From Micromonosporaceae bacterium (GTDB lineage Bacteria > Actinomycetota > Actinomycetes > Mycobacteriales > Micromonosporaceae): 31,051 bases of DNA. Under the pieces are notes generated by a model, which was not told the DNA's origin, ran no database searches, and worked only from the letters and a program-made list of their open reading frames with translations. Below, one piece after another: positions 1 to 7,692 of the stretch. The translations under genes and the position numbers were made by a program. The stretch's first letter is position 1; the number at the start of each line of letters is the position of its first letter. The stretch is from the NCBI GenBank assembly GCA_003543035.1, contig DPJL01000380.1, forward strand, positions 1 to 31,051, written 5' to 3'.

Positions 1-443
1 GACTCCACCGTGGCCCGGGCCAGCTCGGGCTCGCCGAGCGCCCGGGGATCGCGGCCACACAGGTGGGGCAACCGCTCGCGGGCGGCAGGAATGTCCCCGC
101 CCGCGAGCGACTCTGCCATCAACCGGCCTTCCCGGCGTAGCGAGCTGCCACCGAGCACGGCCCAGGTCGTGGCGGCAACGACGGTGAAGCGTGCGAGCGG
201 GCGGTGGGCGGTGGCCTGTTGAGCCGCAATAGCCAACGCCACAGGCACACCCACGGCTATGGCTGCGAACGCGGCGCCGTCACGGCGCTCCGGCTTATAC
301 AGCAGGCGTTCCAGAGCACCCGCGGCCTTGCCGTAGCCCGCGACCGGGTGGAACCGGCGCGGGTCGCCCACGAGAGCATCCACTGCATACCCCGCGAGCA
401 ACCCGGCCGCGTCCACCCACCCCATGCGCACCCGGGTCTTCAC
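1..443 (-). CDS. cobD: Adenosylcobinamide-phosphate synthase CobD/CbiB, N-terminal part (runs off left edge)
   Basis: This is the N-terminal part of the membrane enzyme that attaches (R)-1-amino-2-propanol or its phosphate to adenosylcobyric acid, giving adenosylcobinamide (phosphate). Translating the minus strand gives a GYAVDALVGDPRRFHPVAGYG segment, the usual CobD/CbiB opening, then hydrophobic helices and a RLPHLCGRDPRAL stretch leading to ARATVES, where the window ends. About 147 residues are visible of a family that is normally 310-330. I chose the GTG at 443 because it overlaps the preceding ferredoxin stop as GTGA; an ATG at 425 is a real alternative. It is the last visible gene of the riboswitch-led cbtB-cbtA-ferredoxin-cobD unit. 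The family call is firm and the start is less so. Confidence 0.9.
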   Translation of the reverse strand, partial: MKTRVRMGWVDAAGLLAGYAVDALVGDPRRFHPVAGYGKAAGALERLLYKPERRDGAAFAAIAVGVPVALAIAAQQATAHRPLARFTVVAATTWAVLGGSSLRREGRLMAESLAGGDIPAARERLPHLCGRDPRALGEPELARATVE

Positions 444-781
444 ACCTTCGTGCGCACAGGGCGCTCGATCACCAGACGCCGCAAGGTATCCGGCACTGTC
501 GCGGATCCCGGCCCACCCCGCGCCACCCAGGCCGCCACCTGTCCGGTGGTCTCCTCATCGAGGACTCCACCCAGCCAGACCGGGCGCATGCTGCGCCCGC
601 TTCCGGGGTGCACAACCACCACATTGGAGTGCTCGCACACGTCAAGACAATCGGCGACTCGCACCCGAAGGCCAGCCCGCTCAAGCTGAGCGAGCTGTCC
701 CTCGTGGTCGGTCTCAGGATGTTTCTCGGTGCCGCAGCAGCAGCCGCGACAGACCGTCACGGCTATGCGTTCTTTGCTCAT
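440..781 (-). CDS. Thioredoxin-like [2Fe-2S] ferredoxin, cobalamin-associated
   Basis: A 113-residue protein with the cysteine pattern of thioredoxin-like [2Fe-2S] ferredoxins: C11, C14, C15 and C16 in CRGCCCG, then C45 and C49 in ADCLDVCE. The usual four ligands would be one or two of the first group plus C45 and C49. It has no signal peptide or membrane segment, so it should be cytosolic. The ATG overlaps the cbtA stop by four bases (ATGA), and its own stop overlaps the cobD start, so it is probably translated as part of the riboswitch-controlled unit. In this setting it may supply electrons for a cobalt-reducing or corrin-reducing step. The redox partner is inference, because the family itself does not define one. 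Confidence 0.88.
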   Translation of the reverse strand: MSKERIAVTVCRGCCCGTEKHPETDHEGQLAQLERAGLRVRVADCLDVCEHSNVVVVHPGSGRSMRPVWLGGVLDEETTGQVAAWVARGGPGSATVPDTLRRLVIERPVRTKV

Positions 782-1530
782 GTTGCGGAGGTCGCCTCCA
801 CCGTGCGCACCGCTTGTTTGCTGCGCAGGCCCGCTAGGCCGAAGCCGACCCCAAGACCGGCCCACAGCACGGCGATCGCCATGAGCGAGAAGATCCGGAA
901 GGTCCACAGCAGGTCGGCTGGGGCGTTGATCGCATCCGGTGAGTTGGGAAGGAGAAAGAGCACAGCAAAGCCAAGCAGCACAACGCCCACTGTGGCTAGC
1001 TGACGCACCGGCTCGGAAGCCACCCGCTTCGCAAGTGAAGCGGACACCAGCCTCGCCGTGAGCATTGTCGCAATCCCGATCACGATGGCCGCAAGCCATG
1101 CCGTCGTACGGGCGTCCACCGTGTCGGGGTCACCGACTCCGGGTGGATTGGCTGGGTACCGTAGGAAAGGCAACAGCCCGACCCCGAGGAACCCGGCAAC
1201 GGCGAGCCGCAGCGACCGCCCCCACGGATCCGCTTCCGGCTGGTTCCGGTGCAGTATCGCGTACACCAAACCGAAGATGATGCCGATCGCCAAGCCGGTC
1301 AGCGTCGCCGCGATGAGCAGACCGATGTGTTGCACATCGCGGGTGAAGAGCTCCGCACCATGCTCCTCGCCCGCAGCGGCGGCTTTTTCGTGCTCAAGCG
1401 CGATGGCCCGGTCGATGGTCGGCTCAGCGAGCAAGAGCGAGACAAGGCCGGAGAACAGACCGGCACACGCGCCGGCCAGGCCACCCCGGCCGATGTAAGT
1501 CAGTGTGGACACGTTCGTCGCCCCGGCCAT
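778..1530 (-). CDS. cbtA: Cobalt transporter subunit CbtA
   Basis: A 250-residue polytopic membrane protein of the CbtA family, predicted to import cobalt together with CbtB. About five to six hydrophobic segments are visible: one near the N-terminus (GGLAGACAGLFSGLVSLLL), one around IGLLIAATLTGLAIG, and others around residues 120, 150, 185 and 220. The charged loop after the first helix contains EHEKAAAAGEEHGAELF, with histidines and glutamates that could bind metal. I chose the ATG at 1530 because it shares its A with the cbtB stop (TGATG), the normal coupling for this pair. A TTG nine bases upstream is possible but less likely. Family members usually occur under cobalamin riboswitches, as here. 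Confidence 0.92.
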   Translation of the reverse strand: MAGATNVSTLTYIGRGGLAGACAGLFSGLVSLLLAEPTIDRAIALEHEKAAAAGEEHGAELFTRDVQHIGLLIAATLTGLAIGIIFGLVYAILHRNQPEADPWGRSLRLAVAGFLGVGLLPFLRYPANPPGVGDPDTVDARTTAWLAAIVIGIATMLTARLVSASLAKRVASEPVRQLATVGVVLLGFAVLFLLPNSPDAINAPADLLWTFRIFSLMAIAVLWAGLGVGFGLAGLRSKQAVRTVEATSAT

Positions 1531-1769
1531 CAGTGGCAAGCGGCGGCGAACAGGTGCCGACCGTCGTGAGTGAACTCGTGAATGTAGTTATCGCTGCGCG
1601 CGGCCTCACCCAGCGCAGGGGACAGAAGTGCACCCTGGTCGAGGAAAACCACGTAGAGAATGAATAGCGCCAGGACCACCAGAACACCGGCGATGACCTG
1701 ATCCCGGAGCCTGCCGGCTACCGCCGCGGTCTCGGTCGACGTGCCACTTGGCACCGTCACTTCGGACAT
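1530..1769 (-). CDS. cbtB: Cobalt transporter subunit CbtB
   Basis: A 79-residue single-span membrane protein. The N-terminus is soluble, the transmembrane helix covers about residues 25-43, and the C-terminus carries the histidine motif that defines CbtB: HEFTHDGRH at residues 64-72, plus a final Cys-His pair. These residues probably capture cobalt for the CbtA channel. The start is well supported by AGGAGG at 1775-1780, five bases upstream of the ATG. It is the first gene after a cobalamin riboswitch, so uptake should rise when adenosylcobalamin is scarce. Length and motif match the family. Confidence 0.93.
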   Translation of the reverse strand: MSEVTVPSGTSTETAAVAGRLRDQVIAGVLVVLALFILYVVFLDQGALLSPALGEAARSDNYIHEFTHDGRHLFAAACH

Positions 1770-1783
1770 GACAACCTCCTCTT

Positions 1784-1800
1784 CGGGGTTCACCGCCCCG
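1784..1800 (-). promoter_or_regulatory. Hairpin directly upstream of the cbtB ribosome-binding site
   Basis: On the minus strand, CGGGG and CCCCG arms enclose a seven-base loop. The hairpin ends three bases before the AGGAGG of cbtB and lies between the riboswitch aptamer and the start codon. An almost identical hairpin sits in the same place upstream of cobN (16881-16896). It is probably part of the riboswitch expression platform, controlling ribosome access or transcript elongation. There is no run of U after it, so a classical intrinsic terminator is unlikely. Confidence 0.5.
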
Positions 1801-1815
1801 GGTTGGGATGACGAC

Positions 1816-1908
1816 GACGGGTCAGTTCCTGGCTCCCGGGCTGGAAAAGCCCGGTCACAGTGGCGGGACCGTCCCGGAATCGCACCGGGTTCCTGCAGCA
1901 CCTTCGTC
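1816..1908 (-). promoter_or_regulatory. Cobalamin riboswitch upstream of cbtB
   Basis: The minus strand carries the conserved cobalamin aptamer core: GGTGC, then GGAACCCGGTGCGATTCC, GGGACGGTCCCGCCACTGTGA in two adjoining blocks, and GCCAGGAACTGACC. The ends close as a P1 helix, with GACG..GGT at 1900-1908 pairing with ACC..CGTC at 1816-1822. The class binds adenosylcobalamin or a related cobalamin and represses the downstream genes. The aptamer starts about 60 bases beyond the cbiX stop, so it serves the cbtB-cbtA-ferredoxin-cobD unit and not the upstream operon. A weak TAACTC at 1917-1922 is the best -10 candidate. Confidence 0.95.
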
Positions 1909-1942
1909 TTGCTATGGAGTTAGCTGCCATCACCTTGCCAGC

Positions 1943-1969
1943 AGGCGGGTCAGCACGTCAAACCCGCCT
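1943..1969 (-). terminator. Possible terminator hairpin at the end of the cobN-cbiX operon
   Basis: Perfect eight-base arms, AGGCGGGT and ACCCGCCT (written on the plus strand), are separated by eleven bases. The distal arm overlaps the cbiX stop codon. There is no U-tract, which is common for actinobacterial terminators but leaves the call uncertain. It would separate the long operon from the second riboswitch. Confidence 0.4.
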
Positions 1970-2855
1970 ACGGGTGACTGTGTGAATGATGATGATGACC
2001 TGGATCATCGGGGTGATGGTGCGGAGTCTGTGCCGCACCGACTTTCGACTCGAAGCCCGGCAGGCCGATGCGGTAAATACATGAATCGCAGTTCATCCGG
2101 ATGTCGCCGTTGAGCGCTTCCTCATAGCGCTCGATGACAAGATCGGCCAACTCGTCGGTGTCGCCGAGGACACGAGCGCACCGCACCTCCACATCGGAGC
2201 GGCCGGTCGCCCAGGACTCCGCTTGCGCTTGAACCCGATCCGGCAGCACGCCGGTGAACAGAAAATACGGAAGCACCACGATGCGCTTTGCCCCGAGCGC
2301 GGCGCACCGATCGAGTCCGGCGGGCACGCCGGGCTGAGCGAGCGACACGAAGGCAAACTCGACCCCGGCGACTTCAGCGGTCTCCGCCAACAGGCGGGCC
2401 ACCTTGGCGACTTCCGAATTCGCATCAGGGTCGGTCGAGCCACGGCCGACCAGCAGCACCACCGATTCCGTGAGCTGCTCGTCTACTTCGGACAGTCGTT
2501 CGCGTAGGAGAGACAGCACGGTGGGGTGTGGGCCGAGCGGCCTACCGTAGGCAACGGCGAGTCCCGGATGCCGCGACTGCTCGCGGGCCAGTGCGGCTGG
2601 GATGTCACCCTTGGCATGCCCAGCTGCCACCAGCATCAGTGGCACGGCAGCGATCCGGCGATGGCCGTCGGAGAACAGACCTGCCACCGCATCCGCGAGC
2701 GGCGGTGGGGAAAGCTCGATGAAGCCGCCGGCCACCGCGACTTCGCGTGAGGCGAGCCGCTTGCCGACCCGGTCGGCGAAGGCCCGGAACTCATCCGCTC
2801 CCGCCTCGTCGGAAGTCCCGTGCCCGGCTATCAGCAGTGCCGGTGGGGTGGACAC
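1968..2855 (-). CDS. cbiX: Sirohydrochlorin cobaltochelatase CbiX, long form with MXCXXC and His-rich tail
   Basis: About 295 residues with two CbiX-like halves. The first opens LLIAGHGTSDEAG, with the metal-binding histidine, and the second contains LLVGRGSTDPDAN. CbiX inserts cobalt into sirohydrochlorin, the early step of the oxygen-independent route. After residue 260 there is a MNCDSC motif (MXCXXC, an Fe-S ligand pattern known from Bacillus megaterium CbiX) and then a histidine-rich tail (HHHPDDPGHHHHSHSHP) likely to store or deliver metal. Start choice: a GTG at 2855 lies ten bases after GAGGGGG. A TTG at 2861 overlapping the cobH stop is nearly as good and would add two residues. It is the last gene of the twelve-gene operon. 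Confidence 0.93.
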   Translation of the reverse strand: MSTPPALLIAGHGTSDEAGADEFRAFADRVGKRLASREVAVAGGFIELSPPPLADAVAGLFSDGHRRIAAVPLMLVAAGHAKGDIPAALAREQSRHPGLAVAYGRPLGPHPTVLSLLRERLSEVDEQLTESVVLLVGRGSTDPDANSEVAKVARLLAETAEVAGVEFAFVSLAQPGVPAGLDRCAALGAKRIVVLPYFLFTGVLPDRVQAQAESWATGRSDVEVRCARVLGDTDELADLVIERYEEALNGDIRMNCDSCIYRIGLPGFESKVGAAQTPHHHPDDPGHHHHSHSHP

Positions 2856-2857
2856 GC

Positions 2858-3466
2858 TCAACTTTCCCCCTCTAGTGGATCTCCATAGAGCAACGCATTC
2901 ACGGCCGCGGCGGCCACCGCGGAGCCGCCTTTGGCGCTGACGTTGGACAGTTGCGGCAAGCCGTTGCGCCGCAAGGCTTCCTTCGACTCGGCTGCGCCGA
3001 CAAAGCCGACCGGTAGACCGATCACCAATTGCGGCCGCACACCGGTTTCCGCCAGGCGCAACAGCTCGAAGAGCGCGGTGGGAGCATTGCCCACCACCCA
3101 GATCGCGTCGTGCGGGTGTTCGGCTGCGGCGAGGCGGAACCCTGCAGCGGAGCGGGTGAGCCCTTCGGTTGCCGCGAGTCCTTCGGCTTCCGCCGAACCG
3201 ACCAGGCACAGCGAGGGATAGCGCGTTACTCCGGCGGCGACCATGTTGACGTCAACGATGAGTGGCGCACCTTCCGCGAGGGCGGCCGATGCTTCCTTCA
3301 GCGCTTCCTCGCTTAGGACAAGGTCATCGAGCCAGCCGAAGTCCGCGGTCGTGTGCACGATCCGTTCGGCAACGTTGCGGCTGTGCGGCGCCAAGTGAGC
3401 AGTATCCACTTTGGAACGCAGGATCCTGTACGACTCCGCCTCGATGGGGTGGACTGTTCTGGTCAT
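2858..3466 (-). CDS. cobH: Precorrin-8X methylmutase CobH/CbiC
   Basis: A 202-residue cytosolic enzyme that moves the C-11 methyl to C-12, turning precorrin-8X (or its cobalt form) into hydrogenobyrinate or cobyrinate. Family signatures are visible: the SRNVAERIVHTT segment with the likely catalytic histidine at residue 38, VDVNMVAAGVTR near residue 95, GNAPTALFELL near 145, and PVGFVGAAESKEAL near 170. Length is normal for the family. The ATG at 3466 overlaps the preceding ferredoxin stop (ATGA), and the stop runs into the cbiX start region, so translation is likely coupled. It matches the neighbouring CbiGH and CobL in pathway order. Confidence 0.96.
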   Translation of the reverse strand: MTRTVHPIEAESYRILRSKVDTAHLAPHSRNVAERIVHTTADFGWLDDLVLSEEALKEASAALAEGAPLIVDVNMVAAGVTRYPSLCLVGSAEAEGLAATEGLTRSAAGFRLAAAEHPHDAIWVVGNAPTALFELLRLAETGVRPQLVIGLPVGFVGAAESKEALRRNGLPQLSNVSAKGGSAVAAAAVNALLYGDPLEGES

Positions 3467-3657
3467 CGCGGGCTCTCCAGCACCATCGTCATTGAGATAG
3501 CGTCGACCGGGCAGATCTCCACGCATTCCCCGCATCCGTTGCACAGATCGGTTCTCGCGTGCAGGGTCCCGCCGATCGGGCGGATGGCGTGGGTGGGACA
3601 GGTGAGCAGACAGGCACCGCAGCCTTGGCAGCCCTCGAAAGTCACCGAGGCATCCAC
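3463..3657 (-). CDS. 2[4Fe-4S] ferredoxin of the cobalamin operon
   Basis: A 64-residue bacterial-type ferredoxin with two complete cluster motifs: C10, C13, C16, C20-P, and C39, C42, C45, C49-P. It has no membrane segment. The start is a GTG preceded by GGGGG with five bases between, and it overlaps the end of cbiGH by 16 bases. Its stop overlaps the cobH start. The position inside the corrin operon suggests it donates electrons to a pathway step, for example reduction of cobalt or of the ring. With no cobK in sight, a role tied to ring reduction is an idea worth testing, but nothing in the protein itself shows it. Confidence 0.92.
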   Translation of the reverse strand: MDASVTFEGCQGCGACLLTCPTHAIRPIGGTLHARTDLCNGCGECVEICPVDAISMTMVLESPR

Positions 3658-5390
3658 TGGTACCCCCTAGGCGTGACCATGCGCCCGGCAACAATCCTGG
3701 TCGTGCTGGCGCCGACGATGACGACCGTGTTCATGTCCACGTCATCGGGGTCGATCGTGGCGAGTGTGGTGACCTGAACCTCTTCGCGAGCACGAGACGC
3801 TTCTCGCACCAACCCGATAGGCGTGTCGGACGGACGGTGCAACCCTAGGATGCGCAACGCTTCCGGGAGCTGACGTTTCCGCCGGGCACTGCGCGGGTTG
3901 TAGAGACACACGACCAGGTCGGCTTCGGAGGCCGCGTGTAGCCGCCGTTCAATGACCGCCCATGGCGTATGCAGATCGGAGAGCGACAGGTATACGTGAT
4001 CGTGCCCAAGCGGTGCGCCGAGTAGCGCCGATGCCGCAAGGGCAGCCGTGATCCCGGGCACGGCAACGACTTCAACATCCTCGGTGGCGAATTCGAGTGC
4101 GGGCGAAGCCATCGCGTACACACCGGCATCGCCGGACCCGATGAGCGCCACGGCATTTCCCTGCCGGGCAAGCTCGACAGCGGTGCGAGCTCGTTCCTCC
4201 TCGGCTCCGAGCCCGGACGCGACGAGCCGGGTACCCGGCCGCAGCAGATCCCGCACCTGCGCGACGTACTGGTCCAGTCCCACCACGATCGCCGCCGCAC
4301 GGAGCTCAGAGGTGGCTCGCGGCGTACGCAAGTCAGCCGCTCCCGGCCCGAGACCCACGATCGCCAGCCGTCCCCGTGTCGCTTGACGTGTGACCGCAAC
4401 CGTTGCCATGGCTGATGCGGTTTTCGGCACCACGATCTCAGCGGAGTTGCCGGCGGCCAGAAGTGCAGCCGCTTCGGACACGCTTGGCGTCCCCACCGCG
4501 GCACGGACGACCTCGGACGGATTCGGCACCGGGACAGCACCGAGTTCCGAGGCCGGATAGGTGAGCATCGGCCAGCCCTTGCTCTCCGCGTACGCCACCA
4601 ACCCGGGTTCGTCCGCTTTGATATCAGCGGTCGCTATACAGCGCACCGATTCGGGCGCCAGACCTGCCTCCGTGAGGACACGCTCGACGAGTGCTGCGAT
4701 CTCGCTTTGCTCCACTCCCCTGCTCGCACCGATTCCCAACACCAGCGATGGCGGATGGAGCACCAAAGGGCTTCTCATCGAAGACGGCGGGCGTACATCG
4801 TTTTCGGTGAGCGCGCCGGAGAGTGTATGCCCGCCGGGCCCGGCAGCACGATCGGTGACATAAACGGCGTGGGCGGCATTGGGATAATCGCCGACGTTGG
4901 GCGGAAGTGCGGGCAGCGGCCAAGGCATGTCGCTGTGCCAAGCGATCGGCTCGCCGTCGAGCATGGCCCGGGATACGGCGGCCAGTCGATCGGGGTTGCC
5001 CACCTTGAAGCCGAGCGTGTCCAGGCCTGGTATGTCAGCGGCGTCGGTCCCGGTGGTCACCACCGGTTGTGCGCCAAGCACCTCCGCCACCCGTGCGGCC
5101 AGAGCATTTGCGCCGCCGCCATGCCCACCGATCAGGGCGACCGCGAACTTAGCCACTTCGTCAACGCAAACGACACCGGGGTCGGTGTGCTTGTCCGCCA
5201 ACAGTCCAGCTACCAACCGGACGGTGGCGCCGGTCGCGAGGAAGGCGACTATCGCGTCGCTGGTGCCCCAAGCCGATTCAAGTTGGGTGCGGATGGGTCC
5301 ATCGTGGACGGTGCATTCGTCCGGCCACGCCTTGGCGAGTCGTTGTGCCGCTTGGCGTCCTGATTCGGTCGCCCAGACAAGTCCGATCAT
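3642..5390 (-). CDS. cobJ: CbiG-CbiH (CobJ) fusion: cobalt-precorrin-5A hydrolase and precorrin-3B C17-methyltransferase
   Basis: A 582-residue fusion. Residues 1 to about 345 are CbiG: an N-terminal part with AFLATGATVRLVAGLL and LIGGHGGGANALA, a middle linker, and a C-terminal CbiG domain starting near LVLGIGASRGV. CbiG opens the delta-lactone and releases acetaldehyde in the anaerobic route. Residues 350-582 are a SAM-dependent tetrapyrrole methylase, CbiH/CobJ, starting LAIVGLGPGAADLRTP, with GSGDAGVYAM and VVCLYNPRS motifs; it methylates C-17 with ring contraction. The fusion is common in actinobacteria. The ATG overlaps the cobL stop (ATGA). Having CbiG supports oxygen-independent ring contraction rather than CobG chemistry. 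Confidence 0.94.
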   Translation of the reverse strand: MIGLVWATESGRQAAQRLAKAWPDECTVHDGPIRTQLESAWGTSDAIVAFLATGATVRLVAGLLADKHTDPGVVCVDEVAKFAVALIGGHGGGANALAARVAEVLGAQPVVTTGTDAADIPGLDTLGFKVGNPDRLAAVSRAMLDGEPIAWHSDMPWPLPALPPNVGDYPNAAHAVYVTDRAAGPGGHTLSGALTENDVRPPSSMRSPLVLHPPSLVLGIGASRGVEQSEIAALVERVLTEAGLAPESVRCIATADIKADEPGLVAYAESKGWPMLTYPASELGAVPVPNPSEVVRAAVGTPSVSEAAALLAAGNSAEIVVPKTASAMATVAVTRQATRGRLAIVGLGPGAADLRTPRATSELRAAAIVVGLDQYVAQVRDLLRPGTRLVASGLGAEEERARTAVELARQGNAVALIGSGDAGVYAMASPALEFATEDVEVVAVPGITAALAASALLGAPLGHDHVYLSLSDLHTPWAVIERRLHAASEADLVVCLYNPRSARRKRQLPEALRILGLHRPSDTPIGLVREASRAREEVQVTTLATIDPDDVDMNTVVIVGASTTRIVAGRMVTPRGYQWMPR

Positions 5391-6559
5391 GGCAACACTC
5401 CCGAGAGGACGAAGACCGGATTGACGGCGGCGAGCCGATGTGACCCGTCTGGCAGAGCACTGAGCCGAGATGCTTGCAGCGCAACACCTTCGCTCTCGTA
5501 GCCAGCCGATTCAAGGATGGCCAGCGCGGGGCCCACTCGGTCGACTGCCGCCAGCGCGGTAACGAGCCTTGACGGACGCCGTGCGGCGCAAGCGGAAAGT
5601 GTTTCCAAGCCGCCGCCGCCGACGAAGACCGCATCCGGATCAGGCAACGCGTGCAGGCATTGCGGCGCGGCGCCTTGCACGATCTGCATGCCGAGCCCGG
5701 CCGAGTTCTGTTCGATGAGCGGTATGGCCTGCGGGTCGCGGTCTACGGCGATCACCGCCGCGCCAAAGGAAGCGCACTCCACCGCCACCGAACCTGAGCC
5801 GGAACCGATGTCCCACACCAGATCCCCGAGGCGTGGACCCAGCCGAGCCAACACGTAGGCACGCACCTCCGCCTTGGTGATCATCGAATCGCGGTGGGCA
5901 TAAGTGGATTCCGGCAGCGCCCACCCGGCCGGGCCGAGACCGGCACCCGCGACCCAGCGAGGTCCGATTGTCCCGGCGCGCGCCGGATCCAGCACGATCA
6001 CCACGTTCGGGTCGGCCCAATCGCCGGAAGGATTCTCCACTGTCGAGATTCGCTCATCGGGCGTGCCAAGTCGCTCGGCCACGACGAACGTGCGCGGAAC
6101 ACCGGCGAGAGCGGCTCCCAGCTCGGCCGGCCCGGAGCCGGGAGCGGTAAGCACTGCCACTTTGGGATGTGCGCGGCATACGTTCACCGCGCGGCGTAGC
6201 TCCCGGCCGTGTGCGGAAACCACGATCGCGTCATCCCACGGCAATCCGGCGCGTGCGAAGGCCGCCGCCAAGCTCGACACCGAAGGAAGCACGGTCAGCG
6301 AGATCCCGGCTGCGCGCAAGGCCCGAACGATCCCGAAGAACCCGGGGTCGCCACTCGCAAGCACGACGACATCACCGTCATGCGCCGCGATCCGCTCGAT
6401 AGCGGGGGCTATCGGGCCGAGCACGATTGTTTCGACTCCGGTGTCCACATCGGATAGATGGCGAGCTCCGCCGACGACCAGTTTCGCGGAGGCGATCGCG
6501 GCCAGCGCCTGCGAGCTGAAGCCACCGCCGTCGTGGCCGATGACCGTTACGCGGGCCAT
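5387..6559 (-). CDS. cobL: Precorrin-6Y C5,15-methyltransferase (decarboxylating) CobL (CbiE-CbiT)
   Basis: A 390-residue bifunctional methyltransferase. The N-terminal half (to about 195) is the CbiE tetrapyrrole-methylase domain, with VIGHDGGGFS at the start and LASGDPGFFGIVRAL near residue 75. The C-terminal half is CbiT, a class I SAM methyltransferase with the glycine-rich WDIGSGSGSVAVE motif near residue 245. Together they methylate C-5 and C-15 and remove the C-12 acetate carboxyl. I chose the ATG at 6559 because the tetrapyrrole-methylase fold begins right after it. This start overlaps the cbiD end by 13 bases. Length matches other CobL proteins. Confidence 0.95.
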   Translation of the reverse strand: MARVTVIGHDGGGFSSQALAAIASAKLVVGGARHLSDVDTGVETIVLGPIAPAIERIAAHDGDVVVLASGDPGFFGIVRALRAAGISLTVLPSVSSLAAAFARAGLPWDDAIVVSAHGRELRRAVNVCRAHPKVAVLTAPGSGPAELGAALAGVPRTFVVAERLGTPDERISTVENPSGDWADPNVVIVLDPARAGTIGPRWVAGAGLGPAGWALPESTYAHRDSMITKAEVRAYVLARLGPRLGDLVWDIGSGSGSVAVECASFGAAVIAVDRDPQAIPLIEQNSAGLGMQIVQGAAPQCLHALPDPDAVFVGGGGLETLSACAARRPSRLVTALAAVDRVGPALAILESAGYESEGVALQASRLSALPDGSHRLAAVNPVFVLSGVLP

Positions 6560-7692
6560 GACACCCACTCCGGTTTCGTCGCGGCCACAACGGTCTTGCC
6601 GGTGAAGTCGACCATCGCGACCTCGGCGCTCAGCACACCTTTCGTGAAGCGGGACAGCACTTCTTTGACACCCGCGCACAGGACATCGCCCGCATTGCGC
6701 AGAATCCCGGCGGTGTCCCACAACTCGTAGGCGTGGCGTGCGGTGTTCGCCGTGTCCACCTCCGAGCACAACGCGGGCGAGCCGCCTACCTGCGCGGTGA
6801 TGCGGCCAAGCAGGCCGGTGTCCACTTGCGACCTGGTGTAGTGGGTCATGAGTACCCCGGCGGCAAGCTTGGTCAGCTTGCCGATCATGCCGACAAAGAC
6901 CACCGCCGTCATGCCCCGATCGGCTGCCACGCGCAAAGCGGCGCCAGTGAAATCGCCCACCTCGACAAAGCACACATCCGGCAACCCCGGCAGCAGAGCC
7001 ATCGCTCCGGCCTCAGTCCGGCCACCGGTACAGAGCACGATGGTGGACTCACCTTGAGCCGCTGCCACCTGAACCGCTTGCATCACGCTGGCTCGCCACG
7101 ACGCGGTCGAGAAGGGCCGCACAATCCCCGTCGTACCAAGGACCGAGATCCCGCCGAGAATGCCGAGCCGACGGTTGGTGGTCTTGCGGGCCATCCGTTC
7201 ACCGTCGGGTACCGAGATGACGACCTCGATGCCGCGCTCCCCCGCCACTTCGCTCACCGCCTGGGTGATCATCGCCCGTGGCACCGGATTGATAGCCGGC
7301 CCGCCGACCTCCAACCCCAGCCCGGGTTTGGTGACCACTCCCACCCCTTCGCCACCCGCGAGCGTGACGCCCGAGCCCTCATGCCAGCGCACCGTCGCCG
7401 TCAGGTGAGCACCGTGGGTCACATCCGGGTCGTCCCCGGCGTCCTTTACCACCACCGCTTTCGCCGCATCACCTTCCACAGTGGACTCCTCCACCGCAAA
7501 CGTGATTCGGCGGCCCGAAGGCAGCGCCACCTCCACCCAGCGCGGCGCCTCTCCGGTCGCCAGCAGCATCGCCGCCGCCTTTGCCGCAGCGGAGGCACAC
7601 GTCCCGGTGGTCCATCCGGTGCGCAGCGCCTTCGGCCGCACCTTCGCCGTACGTGGCAGGTCCGGCTCGCGAAGCTCGGGCGGCTCGTTCAT
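6547..7692 (-). CDS. cbiD: Cobalt-precorrin-5B C1-methyltransferase CbiD
   Basis: A 381-residue CbiD, the C-1 methyltransferase of the anaerobic pathway. Signatures: LRTGWTTGTCASAAAKAA at the N-terminus, GVGVVTKPGLGLEVG near residue 120, GGISVLGTTGIVRPFS near 180, and the FVGMIGKLTKLAAG segment near 265. The start ATG follows the cobM stop with no gap, so reinitiation is likely. CbiD and CbiG mark this as the cobalt-early type of pathway, which fits with cbiX in the same operon. The window holds no cobF, the aerobic counterpart. Confidence 0.96.
   Translation of the reverse strand: MNEPPELREPDLPRTAKVRPKALRTGWTTGTCASAAAKAAAMLLATGEAPRWVEVALPSGRRITFAVEESTVEGDAAKAVVVKDAGDDPDVTHGAHLTATVRWHEGSGVTLAGGEGVGVVTKPGLGLEVGGPAINPVPRAMITQAVSEVAGERGIEVVISVPDGERMARKTTNRRLGILGGISVLGTTGIVRPFSTASWRASVMQAVQVAAAQGESTIVLCTGGRTEAGAMALLPGLPDVCFVEVGDFTGAALRVAADRGMTAVVFVGMIGKLTKLAAGVLMTHYTRSQVDTGLLGRITAQVGGSPALCSEVDTANTARHAYELWDTAGILRNAGDVLCAGVKEVLSRFTKGVLSAEVAMVDFTGKTVVAATKPEWVSWPA

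Noticed and set aside
440..1099. Longer ferredoxin reading frame starting near 1099
   Set aside because: The added part is antisense-like sequence overlapping cbtA; the ATG at 781 overlaps the cbtA stop and starts the ferredoxin fold.
1537..1539. TTG start for cbtA, three codons upstream
   Set aside because: The ATG at 1530 overlaps the cbtB stop in the usual TGATG form.
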